From positions 2,232,001 through 2,296,000 of the forward strand of contig NZ_CP170453.1 of the NCBI RefSeq assembly GCF_042492175.1: a DNA stretch of 64,000 nt, in the 5' to 3' direction. Of this stretch, positions 45,274-54,819 are shown piece after piece (within the stretch, counting starts at the first letter, position 1; each line of letters opens with the position of its first letter). The translations under genes and the position numbers were made by a program. This stretch comes from CAJXSN01 sp947492235. Its GTDB lineage: Bacteria; Pseudomonadota; Alphaproteobacteria; Sphingomonadales; Sphingomonadaceae. The notes under the pieces were generated by a model. The model searched no databases, was not told where the DNA came from, and saw only the letters and a program-made list of their open reading frames with translations.

Positions 45274-47747
45274 TGGCGTTCCTGGACGGAAAATCGGACA
45301 AAGGACTCGCTGCCGTTGGCTGGCTCGGCTGGGCCGCGCTTGGTCTGGCGCTCATTGCCAGCATCGCTGCGGTCTGGTTTGTGAGCGAAGTTCCACTTCT
45401 GACAGCGGCCTACGCTGGCGGTCTGGCGACCCTGATCGTGCTGGGCTTTGCGCTTGTTCGGCTGCGCCCCGAGCCGACCGGGCAAGGGCTCGCCTTGCCC
45501 GACTGGTCGGTCACGGTTCAGGCGATCGAGCGGCCCGATACAGCCGTGGCGATCACGGACAAGGCCAACCGGCTGGTGTGCGCCAGTTCTGTCTATGTTG
45601 CCCAATTCGGGGAAGATGTCGCGCCGCCCAATCTCGCGCTCGACAAAGGGTCGCAAGAGGCCTTGATGGTGTTGGCGCGCGAGGCATGGCGGGACGGCGA
45701 GGCCGAGGCTCCGCGATTGGATAGCCGCGATGGCAAGCGACATTGGCAGGCGAGCGCGAAGCGCGCCGGGCGGGGCGATGATTATCTGGTCTGGCGCTTC
45801 ACCGCACGCGGGGAGGATGACATTGCGACCGACATTGCGCGGCAGGTTGCCGGGCCGCTGGGCAAGGTGTTGACCCGCGCCGGTATCGAGATCGCGCTGG
45901 TCGGACCGGACGGCACCATCCGCGCTGCGGCCCCCGGCTTTGCCCGCCGTGCATCGGGCGATGAAGGCGCCACGCTGGCCGGGCAGGAATTTGTCAGCTT
46001 CCTGCGGACCGACGAACAGGACCGAATCTATTTCGAGCGGGAAGGGCGGCGCGGAACGCCCAACCGTCTGGTCCATGTCCCGCTCAATTCGATTGACGAT
46101 GCGGTCGCCGCAAACGCCGATGCTGCGCCCTCGCTGATGATGCTGCTGGAACACGGTGTCGGCGTCGGGGCGAGTGATAGTGCAGACCCCGCCGCCCCGG
46201 AACTGGAGGCCTTGCTGGGGGCCTTGCCGCTCGGCCTCGCAATGGCGGACCGGGATGGACGCTTGCTGTTCGCCAACGCGCCGTTCCTGCGGGCAGCCGA
46301 CCGGGAGGAGCGCGGATTGCCGCAATACCCATCCGATCTGGTGGTGGCAGAGGACAAGAGCGCGCTGGCCGATGCCGTGCGGCGCTTTGCGCGCGGTTCG
46401 GCGAATAATGGCGATATGGCCATCCGCTTGCGCCATGCACCGGAGGACCCCGTGTCCATCGGCCTTGCCGGCGTGCGCGGGCTGGGCGAACCGGCGGTCC
46501 TGCTCAGCCTCGCCGATACCAGCGAGGAAACGAGACTGAAGCGGCAGGTGGCGCAGGCGACAAAGATGCAGGCTGTCGGTCAGCTGGCAGGCGGCGTTGC
46601 GCATGATTTCAACAATGTGCTGACCGCGATCATCGGCTATTGCGATCTGATGCTGCTGCGCCATACGCCGGGCGACAGCGATTACGATGACATCCAGCAA
46701 ATCCGCGCCAATTCCAACCGTGCCGCCAGCCTGACGCGGCAATTGCTTGCCTTCAGCCGCCAGCAGACGCTCAAGCCCGAAGTTCTGCAATTGCCCGACG
46801 TGGTCAGCGAAGTGAGCCAGCTTCTCAAGCGCCTGATGGGGGAGCGGATCGAGTTTTCCGTTCGGCATGACCGCGATCTCGGCCCGGTGCGCGCCGATCC
46901 CGGACAGCTGGAGCAGGTAATCGTCAATCTGGCGGTTAACGCCCGCGATGCGATCCAGTCGCGCGGCGATGGCTCAGGCAGGCTATCAATGGCGACGCGG
47001 CGAATTACGGCCAAGGATGTGCGGGCGATGGGCTCCGACATCTTGCCTGTCGGGGACTACACAGCGCTCATCGTGCAGGACACGGGCGGGGGCATTCCCG
47101 AGGATGTCTTGGGCAAGATTTTCGAACCCTTCTTCACCACGAAGGAGCAGGGGAAGGGCACCGGCCTCGGCCTCTCCACCGTGTATGGCATCGTCAAACA
47201 GTCGGGCGGCTTCATCTTTGCCGACAATGTCGACGGCGGGCAGGGCGGCAAACGGGGTGCGCGCTTTACCCTGTACTTCCCGGTCCATCGGGGACGGGTG
47301 GATCCCAAACCTGCTCCTGCGCCGGAACGCGCAGGCGAGTGGGCCGCAGGCGGACGCGTGCTCTTGGTTGAAGACGAGGACATGGTCCGCGCCGTCGCAG
47401 AGCGTGCTCTGTCCCGCGCCGGCTTCGACGTGACAGCGTGTGCCGATGGCGAGGAGGGGCTGGCTGCATTTGCCAATAGCGGGCCCTTCGATCTGGTGGT
47501 GTCCGATGTGGTGATGCCGGGAATGGACGGGCCGACCATGGCCAAGGGCATTCGCCGCGTGACGCCCGATATCCCTATCCTGTTCATGTCCGGCTATGCC
47601 GAGGAGCAGCTGCGCAAGGACATCGATGTGCCCGACATGCACTTCATCGCCAAACCCTTCAGCGTGCAGCAAATCTCGCAGAAAGCCGGCGAGGTGATCG
47701 GCACAAGGGCAGCCGCCCGGAGCGCCCCGCCAAGCGCTGTGGAATAA
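45273..47747 (+). CDS. cckA: Cell-cycle hybrid histidine kinase CckA
   Basis: 824 residues. Two N-terminal membrane helices (about 15-38 and 44-62), PAS-like regions between about 75 and 410, a HisKA domain with phospho-His444 in GGVAHDFNNVL, HATPase (NARDAI, DTGGGIPEDVL, GTGLGLSTVYGIV) and a C-terminal receiver with Asp745 in DLVVSDVVMP. In Caulobacter it phosphorylates CtrA and CpdR via ChpT; the cpdR gene lies at 58834-59226, and chpT and ctrA are not here. It follows the DUF2062 gene with a 1-base overlap and precedes recA. Confidence 0.93.
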   Translation: MAFLDGKSDKGLAAVGWLGWAALGLALIASIAAVWFVSEVPLLTAAYAGGLATLIVLGFALVRLRPEPTGQGLALPDWSVTVQAIERPDTAVAITDKANRLVCASSVYVAQFGEDVAPPNLALDKGSQEALMVLAREAWRDGEAEAPRLDSRDGKRHWQASAKRAGRGDDYLVWRFTARGEDDIATDIARQVAGPLGKVLTRAGIEIALVGPDGTIRAAAPGFARRASGDEGATLAGQEFVSFLRTDEQDRIYFEREGRRGTPNRLVHVPLNSIDDAVAANADAAPSLMMLLEHGVGVGASDSADPAAPELEALLGALPLGLAMADRDGRLLFANAPFLRAADREERGLPQYPSDLVVAEDKSALADAVRRFARGSANNGDMAIRLRHAPEDPVSIGLAGVRGLGEPAVLLSLADTSEETRLKRQVAQATKMQAVGQLAGGVAHDFNNVLTAIIGYCDLMLLRHTPGDSDYDDIQQIRANSNRAASLTRQLLAFSRQQTLKPEVLQLPDVVSEVSQLLKRLMGERIEFSVRHDRDLGPVRADPGQLEQVIVNLAVNARDAIQSRGDGSGRLSMATRRITAKDVRAMGSDILPVGDYTALIVQDTGGGIPEDVLGKIFEPFFTTKEQGKGTGLGLSTVYGIVKQSGGFIFADNVDGGQGGKRGARFTLYFPVHRGRVDPKPAPAPERAGEWAAGGRVLLVEDEDMVRAVAERALSRAGFDVTACADGEEGLAAFANSGPFDLVVSDVVMPGMDGPTMAKGIRRVTPDIPILFMSGYAEEQLRKDIDVPDMHFIAKPFSVQQISQKAGEVIGTRAAARSAPPSAVE

Positions 47748-47753
47748 ATTTTC

Positions 47754-47768
47754 GTTCCACTCTTGTTC
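47754..47768 (+). promoter_or_regulatory. LexA (SOS) box of recA
   Basis: GTTC-CACTCTT-GTTC, the canonical alphaproteobacterial GTTC-N7-GTTC operator, 76 bp before the recA ATG. It matches in reverse complement the box before uvrA. Confidence 0.9.
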
Positions 47769-47844
47769 TTGTGGAACAAAGCCGATACATACGCTTCCGT
47801 CGATAAGGGCGATGGGCCCCTAGGCAAGTCAGGGAGAGCGTGCG

Positions 47845-48915
47845 ATGTCCGCCAATCTAAAACTGGTTGATAAGGAAAAAACCGTGGACCGTCAGAAGGC
47901 GCTCGACGCCGCACTCGCGCAGATTGATCGCGCATTCGGCAAAGGCTCGGCCATGAAGCTGGGCAGCCGCGAAGCCATGAATGTCGAAGCGATTTCGACC
48001 GGCTCGCTGGGCCTCGACATTGCTCTGGGCATTGGCGGTCTTCCCAAAGGCCGCGTCATCGAAGTGTACGGGCCGGAAAGCTCGGGCAAAACGACCCTCG
48101 CCCTGCACGTGATTGCAGAGGCGCAGAAGAACGGCGGCACCGCAGCCTTCGTCGATGCCGAACATGCCCTTGATCCCGTCTATGCGAAGAAGCTGGGCGT
48201 GGATGTCGATGAACTGATCGTCTCGCAGCCCGATACGGGCGAGCAGGCGCTTGAAATTACCGACACGCTGGTGCGCTCCAATGCCATCGACGTGCTGGTG
48301 GTCGACTCGGTGGCCGCGCTGGTCCCCCGCGCCGAGATTGAAGGCGAGATGGGCGATTCGCATGTCGGCCTTCAGGCGCGCCTCATGTCCCAGAGCCTGC
48401 GCAAGCTCACCGGGTCGATCAACCGTTCCAAATGCATGGTGATCTTCATCAACCAGCTGCGGATGAAAATCGGCGTGATGTATGGCAACCCCGAGGTCAC
48501 GACGGGCGGCAACGCGCTCAAATTCTACGCCTCTGTCCGGCTCGACATCCGCCGCACCGGCCAGATCAAGGACCGTGACGAAGTGGTCGGCAATTCCACC
48601 CGCGTCAAAGTGGTGAAGAACAAGGTCGCCCCGCCGTTCAAGCAGGTCGAGTTCGACATCATGTACGGTCAGGGCATTTCCAAGCTGGGCGAGATTCTCG
48701 ATCTGGGTGTGAAGGCCGGTGTGGTCGAGAAGTCGGGCAGCTGGTTCAGCTATGACAGCGTGCGCATCGGGCAGGGCCGCGAGAATGCGAAGACATTCCT
48801 CAAGGAGAATCCCGAAATGGCCGACAAGCTGGAAGCGACCATTCGCGGCAAGACCGACGAAGTGGCCGAGGAGATGATGACCGGTCCCGATGCGGAAGAT
48901 GAAGCCGGGGACTGA
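47845..48915 (+). CDS. recA: Recombinase A
   Basis: 356 residues. ATP-dependent strand exchange and LexA coprotease. GPESSGKTTLALH Walker A (about 73-81), VVDSVAALVPRAE, GLQARLMSQSLRK, INQLRMKIGVM with DNA-binding loops, and an acidic C-terminus. GGGAGAG site 8 nt before the ATG. LexA box upstream and a good terminator downstream, so monocistronic and damage-inducible. Confidence 0.98.
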   Translation: MSANLKLVDKEKTVDRQKALDAALAQIDRAFGKGSAMKLGSREAMNVEAISTGSLGLDIALGIGGLPKGRVIEVYGPESSGKTTLALHVIAEAQKNGGTAAFVDAEHALDPVYAKKLGVDVDELIVSQPDTGEQALEITDTLVRSNAIDVLVVDSVAALVPRAEIEGEMGDSHVGLQARLMSQSLRKLTGSINRSKCMVIFINQLRMKIGVMYGNPEVTTGGNALKFYASVRLDIRRTGQIKDRDEVVGNSTRVKVVKNKVAPPFKQVEFDIMYGQGISKLGEILDLGVKAGVVEKSGSWFSYDSVRIGQGRENAKTFLKENPEMADKLEATIRGKTDEVAEEMMTGPDAEDEAGD

Positions 48916-48966
48916 GTTTCCACGACTATGCGCTGTCCGCCGGGCGGCGCAGGATTAAAAGGATGA

Positions 48967-49013
48967 GCCGGCGCGGTGCTCCAGAGAAGGGGGCGTCGCG
49001 CCGGCTTTTCTTT
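48967..49013 (+). terminator. Rho-independent terminator of recA
   Basis: Perfect 9-bp stem GCCGGCGCG (48967-48975) with CGCGCCGGC (48997-49005), a 21-base loop, then TTTTCTTT. It lies 51 bp after the recA stop. Confidence 0.9.
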
Positions 49014-49123
49014 GGCTTATCGCACCTGCCGTTATAGCGGTGGCCGGAACTTTGGTTTAGGCCCCGGTGAAGGTTAGGCTCCCCGGCCGATGGACAGGAT
49101 GACATTTGCGATGAACGCCAAGC

Positions 49124-49951
49124 ATGACTGACAAGAGTGACTGGCAGGGCCGGGTTGGCGAGAGCTGGGCCAGCGAATGGTCGCGCACCGACCGCAGCTT
49201 CTCGGCATTGACCGACCGCTTGCTGGGCCTTGCAAGCGATGGCGGATTTTCGCGGGCACTCGATATCGGCTGCGGCGCGGGAGAGATATCGCTCGCGCTT
49301 GCCAGGGGCCATACCGGTGCGAGTATCCATGGCATCGATATCAGCGAAACGCTCATCGCAGTGGCCAAACAGCGCGGGGGACAGCGGGCAAACGTCTCGT
49401 TCGAATTCGCTGACGCTGCCACGTGGTCTGCCCCTTCGCCCGATCAGGGGCCGGACCTTATCGTTTCCCGTCACGGCGTGATGTTTTTTGACGACCCGCA
49501 GGCGGCGTTCGCTAATATGCGCGAAAGCGCTGCGCCCGGCGCGCGCCTTGTGTTCAGTTGTTTTCGTAGCGTGTCCGAAAATGCATGGGCCGCGGAGCTT
49601 TCCGCTCTTGTGCCCGGCGGTTCCTCTTCTCAACCAACCGGCCCTGGCCCCTTCGCCTTCGCCGACGCGAAACGCACCCGCGCCATGATGGAGCGCGCCG
49701 GTTGGGAAGATGTCGAGTTTGAAAGCTTCGATTATCCCTACGTGGCCGGAACAGGCGATGATCCGGTGGAGGATGCGCATTCGTTCTTTTTGTCGATCGG
49801 GCCCGCGGCGCGCGCTGCGGCCCAACTGCCTGCAGCCGAACGTGCGCAATTTTCCGAGGACTTGCGCGCTTTGCTTGCCCAGCACCGCGATGGAAGCATG
49901 GTCTTGATGAAAGCAGGGGCGTGGCTCGTGAGCGCAAAAGCTCCGGCATGA
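49124..49951 (+). CDS. Class I SAM-dependent methyltransferase
   Basis: 275 residues. Motif I ALDIGCGAGEISLALA (about 45-60), SIHGIDISETLI, VSRHGVMFFDDPQ and APGARLVFSCFRSV. Target unknown. Separated from recA by a terminator, and 84 bp ahead of alaS on the same strand. Confidence 0.85.
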   Translation: MTDKSDWQGRVGESWASEWSRTDRSFSALTDRLLGLASDGGFSRALDIGCGAGEISLALARGHTGASIHGIDISETLIAVAKQRGGQRANVSFEFADAATWSAPSPDQGPDLIVSRHGVMFFDDPQAAFANMRESAAPGARLVFSCFRSVSENAWAAELSALVPGGSSSQPTGPGPFAFADAKRTRAMMERAGWEDVEFESFDYPYVAGTGDDPVEDAHSFFLSIGPAARAAAQLPAAERAQFSEDLRALLAQHRDGSMVLMKAGAWLVSAKAPA

Positions 49952-50035
49952 CCGTGCTCCGTCGGGATCGCGTCCTCAGGTTCATGCACTCACCGCTTGT
50001 CGCGCGCGCCGCCAGCGCCTAATTCGCTCACCACC

Positions 50036-52699
50036 ATGCAATCGACCAACGACATTCGCCGCAGCTTCCTCGATCACTTTGCAGCTGCGGGCCACCGCGA
50101 AGTGCCCAGTGCACCGCTTGTGCCGCACAACGATCCGACATTGATGTTCGTCAATGCCGGCATGGTGCCGTTCAAGAATGTGTTCACCGGTCTGGAGACG
50201 CCGCCCGCGCAGACTGCCACCAGCTCGCAGAAATGCGTTCGGGCAGGGGGCAAGCACAACGATCTCGACAATGTCGGTTACACCGCGCGGCATCACACCT
50301 TTTTCGAAATGCTCGGCAATTTCAGCTTTGGCGACTATTTCAAGGATCAGGCAATCGAGCATGCGTGGACGCTGCTGACCAAGGAATGGGGCATCGATCC
50401 CGCGCGCCTGACGGCCACCGTCTACCATACGGATGACGAAGCGTTCGATCTGTGGCGCAAGATCGCCGGCCTGCCGGAAGAGCGCATCATCCGTATCCCC
50501 ACGTCGGATAACTTCTGGGCGATGGGCGATGATGGCCCGTGCGGCCCGTGTTCCGAAATTTTCTACGATCATGGCGAACATATTGCCGGAGGCCCACCGG
50601 GATCGCCCGACGAGGATGGCGACCGCTTCGTGGAAGTGTGGAACCTCGTGTTCATGCAACACGAGCAGCGCAGCGGCGAGATTATCGGTGACCTGCCAAA
50701 CAAGAATATCGACACCGGCATGGGTCTCGAACGCATCGCCGCCGTAATGCAGGGCGAACACGACAATTACGATACCGACACTTTCAAGACGCTGATCGGC
50801 GCGTCGGAAGGTTTACTGGATGTGAAAGCCGAGGGCGAGCGGCAGGCCAGCCACCGGGTGATTGCCGACCATCTGCGCTCGACCAGCTTCCTTATTGCCG
50901 ACGGGGTCCTGCCTTCGAATGAAGGGCGCGGCTATGTGCTGCGCCGGATCATGCGGCGGGCCATGCGTCATGCGCATATTCTTGGGGCGAAGGACCCGCT
51001 GATGCATCGTCTGGTGCCCACTCTGGTGGCCGAGATGGGGCAGGCTTTCCCCGAGCTCGCGCGGGGACAGCCGCTGATCGAGGAAACGCTGGAGCGGGAG
51101 GAAACCCGTTTCCGCCAGACTTTGGAAAATGGCTTGCGCTTGCTCGACGAAGCGACCGGCACGATGGGCAGCGGCGACCAGCTCGACGGCGAAGTCGCGT
51201 TCAAGCTCTACGACACCTACGGTTTCCCCTATGACCTGACGGAGGATGCCTTGCGCGATCGGGGTATCGGGGTCGATCGCGCGGGCTTCGATGCCGCCAT
51301 GGCGCGACAGAAAGAGGCGGCCCGCGCGGCATGGAAGGGCAGCGGACAGGCGGCCGACAGTCAGGTCTGGTTCGACATTGCCGAGCGCGAGGGAGCGACC
51401 GAGTTCACCGGCTACACCGCCACCAGCGGCGAGGGGCGCGTTGTGGCGTTGGTCAAGGATGGCGCTGAAATCGACCGGGCCGAGGCCGGGGACGAGGTGG
51501 TCGTTCTGACCAACCAGACTCCGTTCTACGGCGAAAGCGGCGGTCAGCAGGGCGATACCGGGACCATCACGGGCGCGGACGGTCTGTCCGCCGAAGTCAC
51601 CGATACCGGCAAACCGCTCGGCCGCCTGCACACACAGAGTGCAAAGATTGCCAGCGGCGCGCTGGCGGTGGGCGATGTGGTGCACCTGCAGGTCGATGCC
51701 GAGCGGCGCGACCGGGTGAAGGCGAACCATTCGGCGACTCACTTGCTGCACGCTGCCCTGCGCAATCGGCTCGGCGGTCATGTCACGCAGAAGGGGTCGC
51801 TGGTGGCGGAAGACCGCTTGCGGTTCGACTTCAGTCATCCCGAGCCTTTGTCCGATGCGGACATTGCGGCGATTGAAGCAGACGTGAATGCCGAGATTCG
51901 CGCCAATGAGCGCGTCACCACCCGCCTCATGACGCCCGACGATGCCGTCGAGGCTGGCGCGCTGGCGCTGTTCGGCGAGAAATACGGTGACGAGGTGCGC
52001 GTGCTCTCTATGGGCCGCGCTGGGGGAGACGGGCGAAACTATTCGGTCGAACTCTGCGGCGGGACGCATGTGAACGCTACAGGCGACATCCAGCTGCTGC
52101 GCATCATCAGCGAAAGCGCGGTCAGTTCAGGCGTGCGCCGTATCGAAGCGCTCACCGGCGATGCCGCGCGGCAATGGCTGACGGGGCGCGAAGATGCGTT
52201 GAAATCCGCCGCGAGTGCGCTGCGCACCACACCCGAAGAAGTGGCCGACCGGATTGGTGCGCTGCTGGCCGAGCGCAAAGCGCTGGAGAAAGAGCTCGCC
52301 GACGCGAAGAAACAGCTCGCGCTGAGCGGTGCAGCCAGCGGGGCTGGATCGGCGGAGGCTACCGCTGATGAGACGATTAATGGTGTGACCTTCAGCGGAC
52401 AGGTGCTGGAAGGGCTCAATCCTAAGGATCTGCGCGGTCTGCTGGATGAGGCGAAGAAACGCATTGGCTCCGGCGTCGCCGCGGCGATTGCCGTCAATGA
52501 CGGGCGCGCCGCGCTGGCCGTGGGCGTCACCGATGACCTGACCGCCACATATGACGCGGTGGCGCTGGTGCGTGCTGGGGTCGAAGCTTTGGGCGGTAAA
52601 GGCGGCGGTGGCCGGGCCGATATGGCGCAGGGCGGTGGGCCTGATGGTGGCCAGGCCGACAAGGCGCTCGACGCGGTGCGAGCGGTCCTCGCCGGCTGA
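50036..52699 (+). CDS. alaS: Alanyl-tRNA synthetase
   Basis: 887 residues. Catalytic domain with RRSFLDHFAAAGHREVPSAPL and NDPTLMFVNAGMVPFK, the tRNA-recognition region, an editing domain with zinc ligands HSATHLLHAAL and CGGTHV, and the C-terminal oligomerisation domain ending with Gly-rich GGKGGGGRADMAQGGG. The ATG at 50036 begins the family-typical MQSTNDIRR; the frame extends 39 bp further up. Confidence 0.97.
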   Translation: MQSTNDIRRSFLDHFAAAGHREVPSAPLVPHNDPTLMFVNAGMVPFKNVFTGLETPPAQTATSSQKCVRAGGKHNDLDNVGYTARHHTFFEMLGNFSFGDYFKDQAIEHAWTLLTKEWGIDPARLTATVYHTDDEAFDLWRKIAGLPEERIIRIPTSDNFWAMGDDGPCGPCSEIFYDHGEHIAGGPPGSPDEDGDRFVEVWNLVFMQHEQRSGEIIGDLPNKNIDTGMGLERIAAVMQGEHDNYDTDTFKTLIGASEGLLDVKAEGERQASHRVIADHLRSTSFLIADGVLPSNEGRGYVLRRIMRRAMRHAHILGAKDPLMHRLVPTLVAEMGQAFPELARGQPLIEETLEREETRFRQTLENGLRLLDEATGTMGSGDQLDGEVAFKLYDTYGFPYDLTEDALRDRGIGVDRAGFDAAMARQKEAARAAWKGSGQAADSQVWFDIAEREGATEFTGYTATSGEGRVVALVKDGAEIDRAEAGDEVVVLTNQTPFYGESGGQQGDTGTITGADGLSAEVTDTGKPLGRLHTQSAKIASGALAVGDVVHLQVDAERRDRVKANHSATHLLHAALRNRLGGHVTQKGSLVAEDRLRFDFSHPEPLSDADIAAIEADVNAEIRANERVTTRLMTPDDAVEAGALALFGEKYGDEVRVLSMGRAGGDGRNYSVELCGGTHVNATGDIQLLRIISESAVSSGVRRIEALTGDAARQWLTGREDALKSAASALRTTPEEVADRIGALLAERKALEKELADAKKQLALSGAASGAGSAEATADETINGVTFSGQVLEGLNPKDLRGLLDEAKKRIGSGVAAAIAVNDGRAALAVGVTDDLTATYDAVALVRAGVEALGGKGGGGRADMAQGGGPDGGQADKALDAVRAVLAG

Positions 52700-52738
52700 T
52701 AGTCGGGCTCGGCATCTGCCGGAGCCTTGCGGCCAGAC

Positions 52739-52909
52739 TTAGCGGCGGGTTTCCGGCTCGCTACCGCGCGGGATATCCTGCCCGCCTGTGTCGGACGGCT
52801 TTGCCGGGTCACGGCTTGGCGGTTCGACGGTCGATTGCGGGTCTGCCACGTTCTGCGGCTTGAACTTTTCCTTGTTCGGGGTCGGCTTGGTAGGGTCAGG
52901 GTTGGACAT
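52739..52909 (-). CDS. Small disordered hydrophilic protein
   Basis: 56 residues, almost all Pro, Lys, Glu, Thr, Ser, Asp; no hydrophobic core, signal or Cys, so intrinsically disordered. The ATG has an excellent AAAGGAG 8 nt upstream, which supports it as a real gene. Located between convergent alaS and the antiporter gene, 63 bp after the antiporter's stop on the same strand. No family recognised. Confidence 0.6.
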   Translation of the reverse strand: MSNPDPTKPTPNKEKFKPQNVADPQSTVEPPSRDPAKPSDTGGQDIPRGSEPETRR

Positions 52910-52972
52910 CGATTTTCTCCTTTCCCTACCAATGCTTGGCGCGTGGAAGAGGTCCAAAAATCTCCGCTCTGC

Positions 52973-54745
52973 CTAGCCGGACGAAGGCGCGCTGACGGTC
53001 GATGTGCGCAGTTTCGGCTTGCTCTCCAGCTCGCCGCTTTCCTGAATCTGCGAGCGAAATTCGTCGCGTTTCTCGTGGATGGACGCAATTACCGGACCCA
53101 CCGCCACGCCGATATCGGTCAGCACGGCTTCCGATAGCTGGAGCGAACTTTCCAGTGTTTCCGGCACCGCATGGCTGGCCCCCGCGCGGTACAATGTTGC
53201 CGCGTGCTCTGCATCGCGGGCGCGCGAAACGATCAGCAAATCCGGATGCGCCTTGCGCAGCTTCTGCGTCAGACGCTCGGCCAGCACTGGCTCGTCCATC
53301 GTCAAAACGACAGCGGCGGCATTGTCTATGCCCAGCCGGTCCAGCGCATTGCCGCGCGCCGCATCGCCAAACGTCGCGCGGAAACCTTCGCGGCGGGCAT
53401 CCTCAATCAGATCGGCATTGGAATCGAGCGCCACATAGGGCCGGTCATGGCGGCCCAGCATATCGGCGATCAGGCGGCCAACCCGGCCCGCGCCGATGAT
53501 GATGACTTTCGGTTCGCCGCTGTCGTCCTCTTCCAGCTCCGGGATAGGCTCAACCCGGCGGCCCACCGCACGGCCGAGCATGGCCAGCAGCGGCGTGATG
53601 GTCAGCCCGATGGCGGTGACGATCTGCCAGAATTGCGCTGTGCCAGGCTGGATCAACATGGCTGTGCCGGCGGTGGAGATGACGATCAGTGTCGTCTCGG
53701 ACGGGCTGGCCATCAGAATGCCGGTCTCGGTCGCAGTGCTACGGCGCGCGCCCATGCTGCGCAGGAGAATGCCGGTCAGCAGCGCCTTGAAAACCAGCAC
53801 CAGCACCACCGCCGAAAGGATGGCGAACAGATTGTCCCAGATGCTCAGCAGGTCGATGCTCATGCCCACGGTGATCAGGAAGACACCCAGCGCGAGGCCT
53901 TTGAAAGGCTCCATGATGTTTTCGACTTCGGAATGATATTCGGTTTCCGCGATCAGCAGCCCGGCAATCAGCGCGCCGACAATGGGGGAGAGGCCGACCA
54001 AAGCGGTGGCGAGACTCGCGCCGATTACCACCAGCAGGCTGGCGGCGAGAAACAGTTCGGGGCTTTTTGTGCGCGCAGCCTGAGCAAACAGCCGGGGCAG
54101 GGCAACGCGCCCGACCACAAGCAGCGCGATCACCACGAGTCCGCCCTGCCACAGCGTGTCGACCAGTCCTGTCAGACCGTCACTCTGCGCAAAAGGGGCC
54201 AGTGCACCCAACATGAAAATGATCGGCACAATGGCGATATCTTCGAACAGCAGCATCGAAAGCGCCGCGCGTCCGACAGGAGAAGACGTGCCCGATATGG
54301 GCAGAACAATCGCCGTGGACGACATGGCGAGGGCCAGACCCAGCGCCATTGCGCCAGTCCAGTACTGGCCCATCATCGAGAGCACGATGGCGATGCAGGC
54401 ACCGCCAAGAAGCAGTTCCAGCGATCCGAGGCCGAAGACCAGCCGCCGCATCTGCCATAGCCGGTTGAAGCTCAGCTCCAGCCCGATGGTGAAGAGCAGC
54501 AGGATGATCCCGAACTCGGCAAAAGGCGCAAGCGCCTCCGGATCGGTTATGGTTATGTGTTTGAGCCACTCTATTTCGTAAGTGAGCTTGCCCAGACCGA
54601 ACGGCCCGACGAGAATGCCGATCAGGATGAACCCGATCACCGGTGTGATGCGAAAACGTGAGAAGACCGGAATAACAATCCCCGCAGCGCCGAGAATGAC
54701 GAGCGCATCCGACAACATCGGGGAGAGGGAAAGTTCACCGGCCAT
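52973..54745 (-). CDS. CPA2 monovalent cation:proton antiporter (KefB/KefC-like) with RCK domain
   Basis: 590 residues. N-terminal membrane domain of about 12 helices (1-385) with TPVIGFILIGILVGPFGLG, ALAMSSTAIVLP and LLFEDIAIVPI, typical of the CPA2 fold, and a C-terminal TrkA-N/RCK domain (about 400-530; VIIIGAGRVGRLIADML) that binds nucleotide. Probably exports K+ or Na+ in exchange for H+. A disordered Ser/Lys tail follows. Not obviously glutathione-gated. Single gene. Confidence 0.92.
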   Translation of the reverse strand: MAGELSLSPMLSDALVILGAAGIVIPVFSRFRITPVIGFILIGILVGPFGLGKLTYEIEWLKHITITDPEALAPFAEFGIILLLFTIGLELSFNRLWQMRRLVFGLGSLELLLGGACIAIVLSMMGQYWTGAMALGLALAMSSTAIVLPISGTSSPVGRAALSMLLFEDIAIVPIIFMLGALAPFAQSDGLTGLVDTLWQGGLVVIALLVVGRVALPRLFAQAARTKSPELFLAASLLVVIGASLATALVGLSPIVGALIAGLLIAETEYHSEVENIMEPFKGLALGVFLITVGMSIDLLSIWDNLFAILSAVVLVLVFKALLTGILLRSMGARRSTATETGILMASPSETTLIVISTAGTAMLIQPGTAQFWQIVTAIGLTITPLLAMLGRAVGRRVEPIPELEEDDSGEPKVIIIGAGRVGRLIADMLGRHDRPYVALDSNADLIEDARREGFRATFGDAARGNALDRLGIDNAAAVVLTMDEPVLAERLTQKLRKAHPDLLIVSRARDAEHAATLYRAGASHAVPETLESSLQLSEAVLTDIGVAVGPVIASIHEKRDEFRSQIQESGELESKPKLRTSTVSAPSSG

Positions 54746-54819
54746 GGAGGCGCTATAGCCGGTGCGGGGCGTGGTTCATACGGCTTATCCGGCGCTATCC
54801 GCCGCGCTTATTTGCCGCG

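Noticed and set aside
45240..46868. 542-codon open frame antisense to cckA
   Set aside because: Antisense shadow; no ribosome site or domain.
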